A stretch of 12,285 nucleotides of DNA. It comes from Bacillota bacterium (lineage in GTDB: Bacteria; Bacillota; Clostridia; Lachnospirales; Lachnospiraceae). Numbering within the stretch: the stretch's first letter is position 1; each line of letters opens with the position of its first letter. Positions 1 to 6,784 of the stretch are shown in pieces. Both the position numbers and the translations under genes were made by a program. The stretch is taken from contig JAIIAN010000083.1 of assembly GCA_022717655.1 (NCBI GenBank), forward strand, positions 1 to 12,285, read 5' to 3'. Below the pieces are notes generated by a model. That model saw only the letters and a program-made list of their open reading frames with translations, made no database searches and was not told the origin of the DNA.

Positions 1-11
1 ATATATATAAA

Positions 12-2126
12 TTAAATCCCTAACTGTTTCCGTTTTTCTTTCATATCTGCGACAATTTTTTCGCCAAGGGCAACTGGGTCAGCATCGACAATCATTGCAG
101 AATGAAGTGTTTTTTTCGTGCCTTCTTTTAAGAATTCAATGACTTTAGAAGAACCGTGAATTGGAGCTTCTACACAATGGTAGGAGCTGATTCCGTTCAA
201 GCGGAAACCAAGAGCAGCATCGATTCCTTTTTCATTGGACCATTCTGGTGAAGAAAAGGCGAACGGCATTTCATAGAGTGCTTTGTTAAATTCACCGGCG
301 ATTCCTCCAAAGATACCGGAAGAGCGGGTGTTATCAATACATTCTCCAACATGCCATACCGGAGGCATATCCGGACTTAAAAATTCTTTTAAGCCGTCCC
401 CGCATTTACTGTAGGCAAATTCGGAAGTCTGACAGTATCCCATCTTCATAAGAGGGAAGGAAGCACAGCCGTTTGTGATGATGAGTACATTATTTTTTAA
501 GAGCACATCACAGACGTCTAAGATTGCTTTTTCATAAAGCACTTTTGGATTATTACATCCAACCATGTTGACCACTCCAAGAATCTTTCCAGAGCGGATG
601 GCATCGGCAATCGGTTTGAAACTGCCGTATTTTTTACAGATATATTCAACAGAAAATCCGACTTCTGCTTCGACTTCATGTTTCGGAATAAAGACCGGAA
701 CACCTTTTCTTGCTTCAAAACTTTCGATGGCACGCAGAACAATTCGTTTTGCGATTGCTTTGGTTTCGGCAACATTGGAATGATGGTGGTCATATCCGAT
801 GTGTTCTGCACCTGGAAGACGGGCAGAGTCATGTGTGGTGACAACGGTTGTTTTAAAACAGCGGGCAACATCCATGATAGCCGGATAAACTTCCTGTACG
901 TCGGCAACCCAGAGGTCAAGGGCTCCTGTTCCAAGTACCAGTTCTGCGCTGACTGCATTAGAAAGCGGAATGACTCCTTCGTATCGGTACATTGCAGAAA
1001 GGCCGGAACAGCAGATTCCATAAAACTGGATGCCTTTTGCTCCTTTTTCTTTTGCAAGATTTAAGAGTTCTTCACTTTGTCCGGCTTTTACAATTTCTTT
1101 TACCAGGACTGGAAGATGTCCGTGAACTGCAATGTTGACATAGCCTTTTTTGAGTGCGCCGATATTTACTTTGGAAGTCACACGGTCACCGACACCAAGC
1201 AGGGCGTCTGTTGCAATCGAGGTGGAAACCACTCCACTGAAAGTAAAGGCAAGTCCACAGCGTAAAAACTGTTTCATAACGCTTTCCCAGTCACCATCTG
1301 TCGCACATCCAGTTTTATGATAAGCCTCAAAGACTTCGTGGTAAGCACTGATTGGAAGAATGTCAAGGTCTTTCCAGACTTTCTGGCGTTCTGGAGTCGC
1401 ACAGGCTGAAATGACTTTGTATTCATCCGGCTCGGTTCTGGATAAATCATCAAGCAGGGTATCTGCAAGGTCAATTGCAATATTTTTTAAGGTACGGTGT
1501 TTGGTTTTAATTCCAAAGGCTTCTGCCATGGAGCGGACTTTGTATTCTCCGATAATCGGCAGGTCAAGTTTGCCCTGGGCAGCCCATTTTAACATTAAAA
1601 GCAATTCTCTGGCATGCATTCCATGCTGGGCAGCACCGGCAGCAGCACCACGCAGAAGATTTCTTGCGACAATTAAGTCGGCGTCTGCACCACAGACTCC
1701 ACGAGGAGATTTTGGTGTGATTTTACAAGGTCCCATGTTACAGATACGACAGCAGGTTCCGCTTAAGCCAAAGGTACATTGAGGCTGTTGTTTATCAAAG
1801 CGGTCAAATGCAGTGTCATATCCAAGCTGTTCCATTCGAAGCATCATTTCTTTTACGGCTGGGTCTGGAACATTGTCAAGCACATCCTGCTTGGTTGGGA
1901 AAGTTTTGCGGTAAGCGGAAACCGCTTTTCTGTAGTCCTCAGTAAAGACTTCTTCGTGGCTGTGTTCATATTCATTGCCATTTTCATCAACATGTTTATG
2001 AGTATGACCGCTGACTGGCACTAAAACCTTTGGGATTCCGTTTTTATCAAAGCCAATAATGGCTCTGTGGTTATGTGGTTCAACAACGGTGTTAAATGTT
2101 TCATTAGTTGTGTTTTTATTTTTCAT
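12..2126 (-). CDS. cooS: Anaerobic CO dehydrogenase catalytic subunit homologue (CooS/AcsA family), variant active site
   Basis: 704 residues, about 60-70 longer than usual for CooS. Family members interconvert CO and CO2 at a Ni-Fe-S C-cluster. Seen here: C117 and C125 fit the D-cluster; C126, C129, C134 and C145 fit the B-cluster (CxFGxxGxCCRxCxxGPC layout, then GVCGAD). The C-cluster region has HGHLP (H335/H337), GICCSG (C372/C373), GCNNPK (C524), NGCASF (C554) and GECIDNTR (C596). H168 and H171 lie in the AAQHGMH proton-transfer region. Two oddities: the family motif DVQC reads DVQE (E412), removing one expected C-cluster cysteine; and residues 1-60 are a histidine-rich extension (H18, H20, H41, H43, H45, H54, H56). 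GGAG lies 10 nt before the ATG. No acetyl-CoA synthase, CooC or CooF gene is nearby, so a Wood-Ljungdahl role is not shown. Family certain; CO activity uncertain. Confidence 0.92.
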   Translation of the reverse strand: MKNKNTTNETFNTVVEPHNHRAIIGFDKNGIPKVLVPVSGHTHKHVDENGNEYEHSHEEVFTEDYRKAVSAYRKTFPTKQDVLDNVPDPAVKEMMLRMEQLGYDTAFDRFDKQQPQCTFGLSGTCCRICNMGPCKITPKSPRGVCGADADLIVARNLLRGAAAGAAQHGMHARELLLMLKWAAQGKLDLPIIGEYKVRSMAEAFGIKTKHRTLKNIAIDLADTLLDDLSRTEPDEYKVISACATPERQKVWKDLDILPISAYHEVFEAYHKTGCATDGDWESVMKQFLRCGLAFTFSGVVSTSIATDALLGVGDRVTSKVNIGALKKGYVNIAVHGHLPVLVKEIVKAGQSEELLNLAKEKGAKGIQFYGICCSGLSAMYRYEGVIPLSNAVSAELVLGTGALDLWVADVQEVYPAIMDVARCFKTTVVTTHDSARLPGAEHIGYDHHHSNVAETKAIAKRIVLRAIESFEARKGVPVFIPKHEVEAEVGFSVEYICKKYGSFKPIADAIRSGKILGVVNMVGCNNPKVLYEKAILDVCDVLLKNNVLIITNGCASFPLMKMGYCQTSEFAYSKCGDGLKEFLSPDMPPVWHVGECIDNTRSSGIFGGIAGEFNKALYEMPFAFSSPEWSNEKGIDAALGFRLNGISSYHCVEAPIHGSSKVIEFLKEGTKKTLHSAMIVDADPVALGEKIVADMKEKRKQLGI

Positions 2127-2169
2127 AAGTTTTATTCTCCACTACATCACTAGGTTTTTGGTTAACGAG

Positions 2170-2198
2170 ATAGTACCATTAAAAACATAGTTTGTCAA
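2170..2198 (-). promoter_or_regulatory. Sigma-A promoter of the cooS homologue
   Basis: On the minus strand, -35 TTGACA (2193-2198) and -10 TACTAT (2170-2175) are separated by 17 nt. A TGG just before the -10 makes it an extended -10. The predicted transcript starts near 2163, giving a leader of about 37 nt before the ATG. The element faces the J-protein promoter, and the two -35 boxes are about 60 bp apart. Confidence 0.8.
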
Positions 2199-2216
2199 TA
2201 GGTTTACGGGGATAAA

Positions 2217-2243
2217 GTGAAAAGTTGTGAAAAAAATGTGAAA
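2217..2243 (+). repeat. Three helically phased GTGAAA direct repeats between divergent promoters
   Basis: GTGAAA occurs at 2217-2222, 2227-2232 and 2238-2243, with start-to-start spacing of 10 and 11 bp, one helical turn. A-runs follow each copy, so the stretch may be intrinsically bent or act as an upstream promoter element for the J-protein gene, whose -35 begins at 2258. A binding site for an activator or repressor shared by both divergent genes is the alternative. The repeat and spacing are seen; any function is inferred. Confidence 0.5.
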
Positions 2244-2257
2244 TAAAAATAAGAAAC

Positions 2258-2286
2258 TTGACAGAAAAAAACACTGGTGTTATATT
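2258..2286 (+). promoter_or_regulatory. Sigma-A promoter of the DnaJ-like gene
   Basis: Perfect -35 TTGACA (2258-2263), 17-nt spacer, and -10 TATATT (2281-2286). The start point is expected near 2293, leaving about 28 nt before the ATG at 2321. No CIRCE (HrcA) or tandem GGTCAAA (CtsR) heat-shock operator is visible, so the gene looks housekeeping rather than under those two repressors. Confidence 0.88.
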
Positions 2287-2320
2287 ACAAATAGAACAAA
2301 AACGGAAGGAGGAGAAAACA

Positions 2321-3307
2321 ATGGCTGTAAAACGAGATTATTATGAAGTGTTGGGAGTGTCGAAAAATGCAGATGAAAATGCGATTAAAAAGGCATACCG
2401 AAAACTTGCGAAGAAATATCATCCGGATACAAATTCAGGCGATGCGGATGCTGAAAAAAAATTTAAAGAAGTTACAGAGGCATATTCTGTTTTAAGTGAT
2501 AAAGAAAAAAGAAAATTATACGACCAGTTTGGTCATGCTGCGTTTGATGAGGGAGCCGGCGGCGGAACTTATCAGTCACAAGATCAAAATGGAGGATATC
2601 AAAGAGCGTACCATTTTAATTCCGATGATATGGGGGATATCTTTGGAGATATTTTCGGGGATATGTTCCATGGCGGACAACGAAGCGGAAGAAGAAGCAG
2701 AAGCGGATTCTATCAAGGCGGTTTTGGAAATGGCTTTGGAGCAGATTTTGCACAAAAAGGCGAAGATTTAAATGCAGAAGTGACGGTTACCTTTGATGAA
2801 GCGGCATTTGGCTGTGATAAGAGAATCCGTCTGTCTTCACAAAATGGTCAGACCCAGACTTTAGAGGTGCATATTCCGGCAGGAATTGAGACAGGAAAGA
2901 GTATCCGTTTAAGAGGAAAAGGACATCCAGGAAGCGGAGGCGCCGAGGCAGGAGATTTACTGTTGAAAGTGACGGTCATGGAAAAGCCAGGATATGAGCG
3001 AAAAGGAATGGATGTCTATACGAAAGTACAGGTTCCGTTTACAACCGCAGTATTTGGCGGAGAAGTAATGGTAAAGACTCTTTATGGAAATGTCATCTGT
3101 AAGATTCGACCAGGAACGCAGTCCGGAACAAAAATCCGTTTAAGAGGAAAAGGAATTGTATCGATGAAGGATGCTTCCATGCATGGAGACCAGTATGCAG
3201 AAGTAGAAATTTTAGTTCCGACAGATTTAAGCATGGAAGCACGGCAGAAATTAAAAGAATTTGAAGCGGTGTGCAAAAAAAAACAAAATAATCGGTCCGT
3301 AGCATAA
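2321..3307 (+). CDS. DnaJ-family molecular chaperone without zinc finger (class B J-protein, CbpA-like)
   Basis: 328 residues. Family role: stimulates Hsp70 (DnaK) ATPase and delivers unfolded clients in the cytoplasm. The J domain covers residues 5-70, with the HPD motif at 34-36 and the KFKEVTEAYSVLSD helix. A Gly/Phe-rich linker follows (about 71-142), containing two MGDIFGDIFGDMF-like segments. Beta-sandwich C-terminal domains fill 145-300, with the repeated IRLRGKG signature at 195-201 and 272-278. The four CxxCxGxG zinc repeats of true DnaJ are absent, so this is not the canonical dnaJ of a hrcA-grpE-dnaK operon; none of those genes is adjacent. Start chosen at the ATG preceded by GGAAGGAGGAG; a longer ORF from a TTG at 2258 would start inside the -35 box. 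Convergent with malQ and separated from it by a terminator. Confidence 0.93.
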   Translation: MAVKRDYYEVLGVSKNADENAIKKAYRKLAKKYHPDTNSGDADAEKKFKEVTEAYSVLSDKEKRKLYDQFGHAAFDEGAGGGTYQSQDQNGGYQRAYHFNSDDMGDIFGDIFGDMFHGGQRSGRRSRSGFYQGGFGNGFGADFAQKGEDLNAEVTVTFDEAAFGCDKRIRLSSQNGQTQTLEVHIPAGIETGKSIRLRGKGHPGSGGAEAGDLLLKVTVMEKPGYERKGMDVYTKVQVPFTTAVFGGEVMVKTLYGNVICKIRPGTQSGTKIRLRGKGIVSMKDASMHGDQYAEVEILVPTDLSMEARQKLKEFEAVCKKKQNNRSVA

Positions 3308-3308
3308 G

Positions 3309-3348
3309 AAAAACCGCAGTATCGAGAGAAAGTGATACTGCGGTTTTT
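3309..3348. terminator. Bidirectional intrinsic terminator between the J-protein gene and malQ
   Basis: A perfect 15-bp stem (arms 3309-3323 and 3334-3348) encloses a 10-nt loop. The arms begin with five A and end with five T, so the hairpin has a U-run on either strand. It starts one base after the J-protein stop codon and lies about 30 nt past the malQ stop, serving both convergent genes. Confidence 0.93.
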
Positions 3349-3378
3349 GTGTATTCTTGGAGAAAATCTTTAGGAAAA

Positions 3379-4869
3379 TTATCCTCTTTGATAAATCTGA
3401 ACTAATTTTTTGATTTTATGTTGTAAATCAGAAGCAAATTCTCCTTCTAAGAGACGCCATTTCCAGTTCGTTCCTAAAGTGGATGGCGTGTTGATTCGGC
3501 AGGTGTTGTTAAGTCCGAGATAATCCTGCATTGGAATCATGCAGATACGTGCCGGACTTCCCATAACACGGCAGATAATTGGCCAGTGCAGACTGCGGTC
3601 AGAAGTCATGTAATCATGAAGATAATCACGTAACATTTCTCTGCCATCTTCCGGAATATCCTGATACCATCCGATTAAAGTTGCATTATCATGGGTTCCG
3701 GTATAGACAACAGAGTTGACCGGATAATTATGTGGAAGATAATCACTTGCGCATCCGGTATCTCTGGTATCGAAGGCAAATTCCAGGACTTTCATGCCAG
3801 GGAATCCACTCTCAGAAACCATCTGGCGGACACTGTCTGTCACATACCCCAAATCTTCTGCGATGACGTCGCGTTTTCCAAGAACTTCTTTCATGCGATG
3901 GAACAGTTCGATTCCAGGACCTTTTTCCCAATGACCGTTTCTTGCAGTGGTATCTCCATAAGGAATGGAGAAATATTCATCAAAGCCACGGAAATGGTCA
4001 ATTCTTACGACATCATAGAGATAAAATGCATAAGAAAGACGCTGCATCCACCATGCATAACCGGTCTGGCGGTGATAATCCCAGCGGTAAAGTGGATTTC
4101 CCCATAACTGTCCATCCGCTGCAAAACCGTCTGGAGGGCATCCGGCAACCGCAAGCGGAACATTTTCTTCATCTAACTGGAAGAGTTCTGGATGTGCCCA
4201 GGTATCTGCACTGTCATAAGCAACATAAATCGGGATATCACCGATGATGCGGATACCGTTCTCATTTGCGTAAGTCTTTAATTTCTTCCACTGAATGGAA
4301 AATTCAAACTGCATGTATTTCTGGAATTCAATTTCAAAATAAAGCTGTTCACGGTAATAATCAAGGGCATATCCATAACGCTTCTTGATATCTTCCGGCC
4401 ATTTATCCCAACATTCGTCTTTGAAGAAGCCCTTTACAGCCATAAATAAGGCGTAGTCATCGAGCCACCATGCATTTTCTGTCTGGAAAGTCTGAAACTC
4501 TGGATTTTTGGAAATATCGCTTCTTTCATAAGCTTTTCTAAGCAGTTTATAGCGGGCTTTATAAAGCTTTCCGTAATCAATGAAACGAGAATCAGAACCA
4601 AAATCAGCAAGGTCACATTCTTTTTTAGTCAAAACGCCTTCTTCAATTAAGGTATTTAAATCAATAAAATAAGGATTTCCGGCATAAGTGGAAAAAGACT
4701 GATACGGAGAATCTCCGTAACTGGTTGGTCCAAGCGGCAGAATCTGCCAGTATTTTTGATTAGCCAAAACCAGCTGGTCTACAAATTCATAAGCTTCTTT
4801 TGAAAAACAGCCGATACCGTATTGGGACGGCAGGCTGGATATCGGTAATAAAATACCACTTTCTCTCAT
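3379..4869 (-). CDS. malQ: 4-alpha-glucanotransferase (amylomaltase, GH77)
   Basis: 496 residues. Disproportionates maltodextrins by transferring glucan chains between acceptors with release of glucose, in the cytoplasm. The N-terminus MRESGILLPISSLPS is typical of the family. Catalytic residues are visible: nucleophile D291 in VRIDHFRGFDEY, acid/base E338 in IAEDLGYVT, and D394 in GTHDN. The NPYFIDLN and ILPLGPT segments are also characteristic, and the length is normal. Start chosen at the ATG with AAAGGA about 11 nt upstream (4881-4886); a 30-residue longer ORF would cover the leader hairpin. It follows the GH13 glucosidase gene by 129 bp on the same strand, so the pair makes a maltodextrin or isomaltodextrin breakdown unit. 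It ends at the shared bidirectional terminator. Confidence 0.96.
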   Translation of the reverse strand: MRESGILLPISSLPSQYGIGCFSKEAYEFVDQLVLANQKYWQILPLGPTSYGDSPYQSFSTYAGNPYFIDLNTLIEEGVLTKKECDLADFGSDSRFIDYGKLYKARYKLLRKAYERSDISKNPEFQTFQTENAWWLDDYALFMAVKGFFKDECWDKWPEDIKKRYGYALDYYREQLYFEIEFQKYMQFEFSIQWKKLKTYANENGIRIIGDIPIYVAYDSADTWAHPELFQLDEENVPLAVAGCPPDGFAADGQLWGNPLYRWDYHRQTGYAWWMQRLSYAFYLYDVVRIDHFRGFDEYFSIPYGDTTARNGHWEKGPGIELFHRMKEVLGKRDVIAEDLGYVTDSVRQMVSESGFPGMKVLEFAFDTRDTGCASDYLPHNYPVNSVVYTGTHDNATLIGWYQDIPEDGREMLRDYLHDYMTSDRSLHWPIICRVMGSPARICMIPMQDYLGLNNTCRINTPSTLGTNWKWRLLEGEFASDLQHKIKKLVQIYQRG

Positions 4870-4896
4870 AATATAAAAACTCCTTTCTTTTGTCGC

Positions 4897-4957
4897 AAAA
4901 AGCTTCTTCCTGGTTAGAGCTATGTGTGAATAAAGATATTCTAACACAGGGAGAAGC
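4897..4957 (-). terminator. Terminator-like hairpin in the malQ leader (attenuator or glucosidase terminator)
   Basis: On the minus strand the 5' arm (4957 to 4941) pairs with the 3' arm (4917 to 4902): 6 bp, one C-A mismatch, 4 bp, a one-base bulge, then 5 bp, with a 23-nt loop. Five U follow directly (4901-4897). It ends about 10 nt before the malQ ribosome binding site. It could end the glucosidase transcript or attenuate read-through into malQ. The large loop lowers certainty. Confidence 0.6.
4938..4946 (-). promoter_or_regulatory. Candidate extended -10 promoter for malQ
   Basis: Minus strand TGT-TAGAAT matches an extended -10, but no good -35 is present 16-18 nt upstream. It lies inside the 5' arm of the leader hairpin. 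A transcript starting here (near 4931) would therefore lack that arm and escape the terminator. Tentative. Confidence 0.35.
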
Positions 4958-4998
4958 ATTTTTAGTAAAAATATGATATAAGTGCTAAAATATAAAAA

Positions 4999-6666
4999 TT
5001 AAAGTTCTAAAATTAAAGCCTGATATCCATGAAGTGTTACTTCGTTTCCGTTTAATACAACATCGTCATAGTTGTTTAACAGAACGGATTTATATGGAGC
5101 TGAAAGGGCAATGGTCTGCTCTTGTGTTTGATAGTTTCCGATAACAAGAAGAGTCTTGTCACCTTTTCTGTAATAAGCCATCAGATTATGGGTATCTTCG
5201 AGATACGGAACGACATCACCATAAACAATTGTTTCCTGATAAACTGGATTCTTTCTAAGTGCAATTAATTTCTTGTAATAAGAAAGAATGGAATGGTCAT
5301 CATGTAACTGGCTTTCTACATTGATTTTTGTATAATTTGGATTTACCATCAGCCATGGAGTGCCTGTTGTAAATCCGGCATGTTCCTCTGTATTCCACTG
5401 AACCGGAGTTCTTGCATTATCACGGTTATAAAGGGAAATGATTTTTAAAGCTTCCTCTTTGGAGTATCCGGCTTCTATGGCTACATGATACTGGTCAATG
5501 GCGGAAACGTCATCGACTTGTTCAAGCGGAATCACACCGAGATTTTCCATACCGATTTCCTGTCCCTGATAGATAAATGGAAGTCCACGGAGCATGAAGT
5601 ATAACGTAGCCAGCATTTTTTTGCTTTGGTTGGAACATTCTCCTTCTGGAATATAATAGCTGACACCACGTGGTTCGTCATGATTTTCAATGATATTAGA
5701 TAAAAATCCGACAGAACCGATTCTTTTCTGGGAGTGGAAACAGCATTTTTTATAATCATCCGGAGTGATGCGGGTGTTTGCATACCAGCCTTTGTCACTC
5801 TTTCCAAAAGAAGTACCGGCAAAATCAAACATGGAAGAGAAGTAACCATTATCTCCAATGAAATCTGGAAGTTCTTCGTCTTTCTCATTAAAGACTTCAC
5901 CGACAGTAAAGGCATTGTGCGGTTTAAATGTTTTGTCGCGCATTTCACCTAAAAATTCTCCGACACCTTTTGCGTCAGCAAGCATCTGGTCAATGGAACT
6001 TAAGTTGTCATTGCGGTCTACGGTGTAGTCTTTATATGGAAGTTTCTTTTTGATATTGATGATTGCATCAATACGGAAACCGCCAAGTCCTTTCTCTAAC
6101 CACCAGTTGATATTTTTGTAAACTTCTTCGCGGACTTTTGGATTTTCCCAGTTTAAATCCGGCTGTTTTTTGTGAAATACATGCATGTACTGCTTGTCAG
6201 GATGTCCTGGAAGTGGTTCCCAGACCGAACCTCCAAAATAACTTCTCCAGTTACATGGAAGTTCTCCCTCTTTGCGGTCTTCAATATAGAAGAAGTTTCC
6301 ATATTCTCCGTCAGGGTCTTCACAGGCTTTTTCAAACCATTCATGTTCATCAGAACAGTGATTTACAACCAGATCCATTAAGATATACATGTCACGTTTT
6401 TTGGCTTCTTTTAAAAGATGATCCATGTCGTCCATTGTACCAAAACAAGGGTCAATTTGATAGTAGTCAGAGATATCATATCCCTGGTCTGCAAATGGAG
6501 AAGAGTAAATTGGAGAAATCCAGACAATGTCTACTCCTAATTCTTTTAAATAATCTAATTTTAAGGTGATTCCTGGCAAATCACCGATTCCGTCGCCGTT
6601 GGAATCATAAAAGCTCTTCGGATAAATCTGATAAGCAACTTTATTGTGCCACCATTTTCTTTCCAT
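4999..6666 (-). CDS. GH13 alpha-glucosidase (oligo-1,6-glucosidase/maltase-type, GH13_31-like)
   Basis: 555 residues, the usual family length, with no signal peptide, so cytoplasmic. Hydrolyses terminal alpha-linked glucose from short oligosaccharides. Seen: N-terminus WWHNKVAYQIYPKSFYDSNGDGIGDL; region I DLVVNHCSDEHEW (98-110); nucleophile D200 in GFRIDAI; acid/base E257 in FTVGEVF; transition-state D330 in ENHDEPR. The residue after the nucleophile, which separates alpha-1,6 (Val) from alpha-1,4 (Thr) enzymes in this group, is Ala, so linkage preference is not settled. Sucrose- or trehalose-phosphate hydrolases are close relatives. Start chosen at the ATG with AGGAGGA eight nt upstream (6675-6681); a 15-residue extension would read through that site. 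Transcribed towards malQ, with an AraC regulator gene upstream. Confidence 0.92.
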   Translation of the reverse strand: MERKWWHNKVAYQIYPKSFYDSNGDGIGDLPGITLKLDYLKELGVDIVWISPIYSSPFADQGYDISDYYQIDPCFGTMDDMDHLLKEAKKRDMYILMDLVVNHCSDEHEWFEKACEDPDGEYGNFFYIEDRKEGELPCNWRSYFGGSVWEPLPGHPDKQYMHVFHKKQPDLNWENPKVREEVYKNINWWLEKGLGGFRIDAIINIKKKLPYKDYTVDRNDNLSSIDQMLADAKGVGEFLGEMRDKTFKPHNAFTVGEVFNEKDEELPDFIGDNGYFSSMFDFAGTSFGKSDKGWYANTRITPDDYKKCCFHSQKRIGSVGFLSNIIENHDEPRGVSYYIPEGECSNQSKKMLATLYFMLRGLPFIYQGQEIGMENLGVIPLEQVDDVSAIDQYHVAIEAGYSKEEALKIISLYNRDNARTPVQWNTEEHAGFTTGTPWLMVNPNYTKINVESQLHDDHSILSYYKKLIALRKNPVYQETIVYGDVVPYLEDTHNLMAYYRKGDKTLLVIGNYQTQEQTIALSAPYKSVLLNNYDDVVLNGNEVTLHGYQALILEL

Positions 6667-6709
6667 AGCGTGTATCCTCCTGATTTTTTTATCAATTTTC
6701 GTTTCGCTC

Positions 6710-6731
6710 ATTACTTATGCGGATAAGTAAT
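6710..6731. promoter_or_regulatory. Operator-like palindrome over the glucosidase transcription start
   Basis: ATTACTTAT (6710-6718) and ATAAGTAAT (6723-6731) are perfect 9-bp inverted arms around GCGG. The dyad abuts the -10 box and spans the predicted +1, the classic place for a repressor of the LacI/MalR or GntR kind. No such regulator is encoded in the window; the neighbouring AraC protein normally prefers direct repeats. Confidence 0.55.
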
Positions 6732-6760
6732 AGTATAATGACAAAAAATGATTTTGTCCT
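6732..6760 (-). promoter_or_regulatory. Promoter of the GH13 glucosidase
   Basis: On the minus strand, -35 AGGACA (6755-6760, four of six matches to TTGACA) and -10 TATACT (6732-6737) lie 17 nt apart. The start point is expected near 6725. The weak -35 would suit an activated or regulated promoter. Confidence 0.6.
6740..6758. promoter_or_regulatory. Second dyad in the glucosidase promoter spacer
   Basis: GACAAAA (6740-6746) and TTTTGTC (6752-6758) form a perfect 7-bp inverted repeat with a 5-nt centre, filling the region between -35 and -10. A protein bound here would block RNA polymerase. It could also arise by chance in AT-rich DNA. Confidence 0.4.
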
Positions 6761-6784
6761 ACGAATATCTGATGAAAAACTACA

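Noticed and set aside
678..1064. Open frame of 128 residues on the plus strand
   Set aside because: It lies antisense to the well-supported cooS gene, has no ribosome binding site and shows no protein-family features.
1360..1782. Open frame of 140 residues on the plus strand
   Set aside because: Antisense shadow of cooS, low-complexity composition and no recognisable motif.
2141..2320. Catabolite-repression (cre) site or heat-shock operators near cooS and the J-protein
   Set aside because: No sequence resembling the cre consensus, CIRCE or CtsR tandem repeats was found on either strand.
3691..4107. Open frame of 138 residues opposite malQ
   Set aside because: Antisense to catalytic-motif codons of malQ; no start signal.
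4958..4972. ATTTTT-AGT-AAAAAT inverted repeat between malQ and the glucosidase
   Set aside because: Only A-T pairs with a 3-nt loop in very AT-rich DNA; probably chance.
4981..4990. Half of a CIRCE heat-shock operator (GTGCTAA)
   Set aside because: The partner half-site is missing at the required 9-nt distance, and the neighbouring genes are carbohydrate enzymes.
5532..5948. Second-frame 138-residue ORF within the glucosidase gene
   Set aside because: Same-strand out-of-frame shadow of a gene with intact GH13 motifs.
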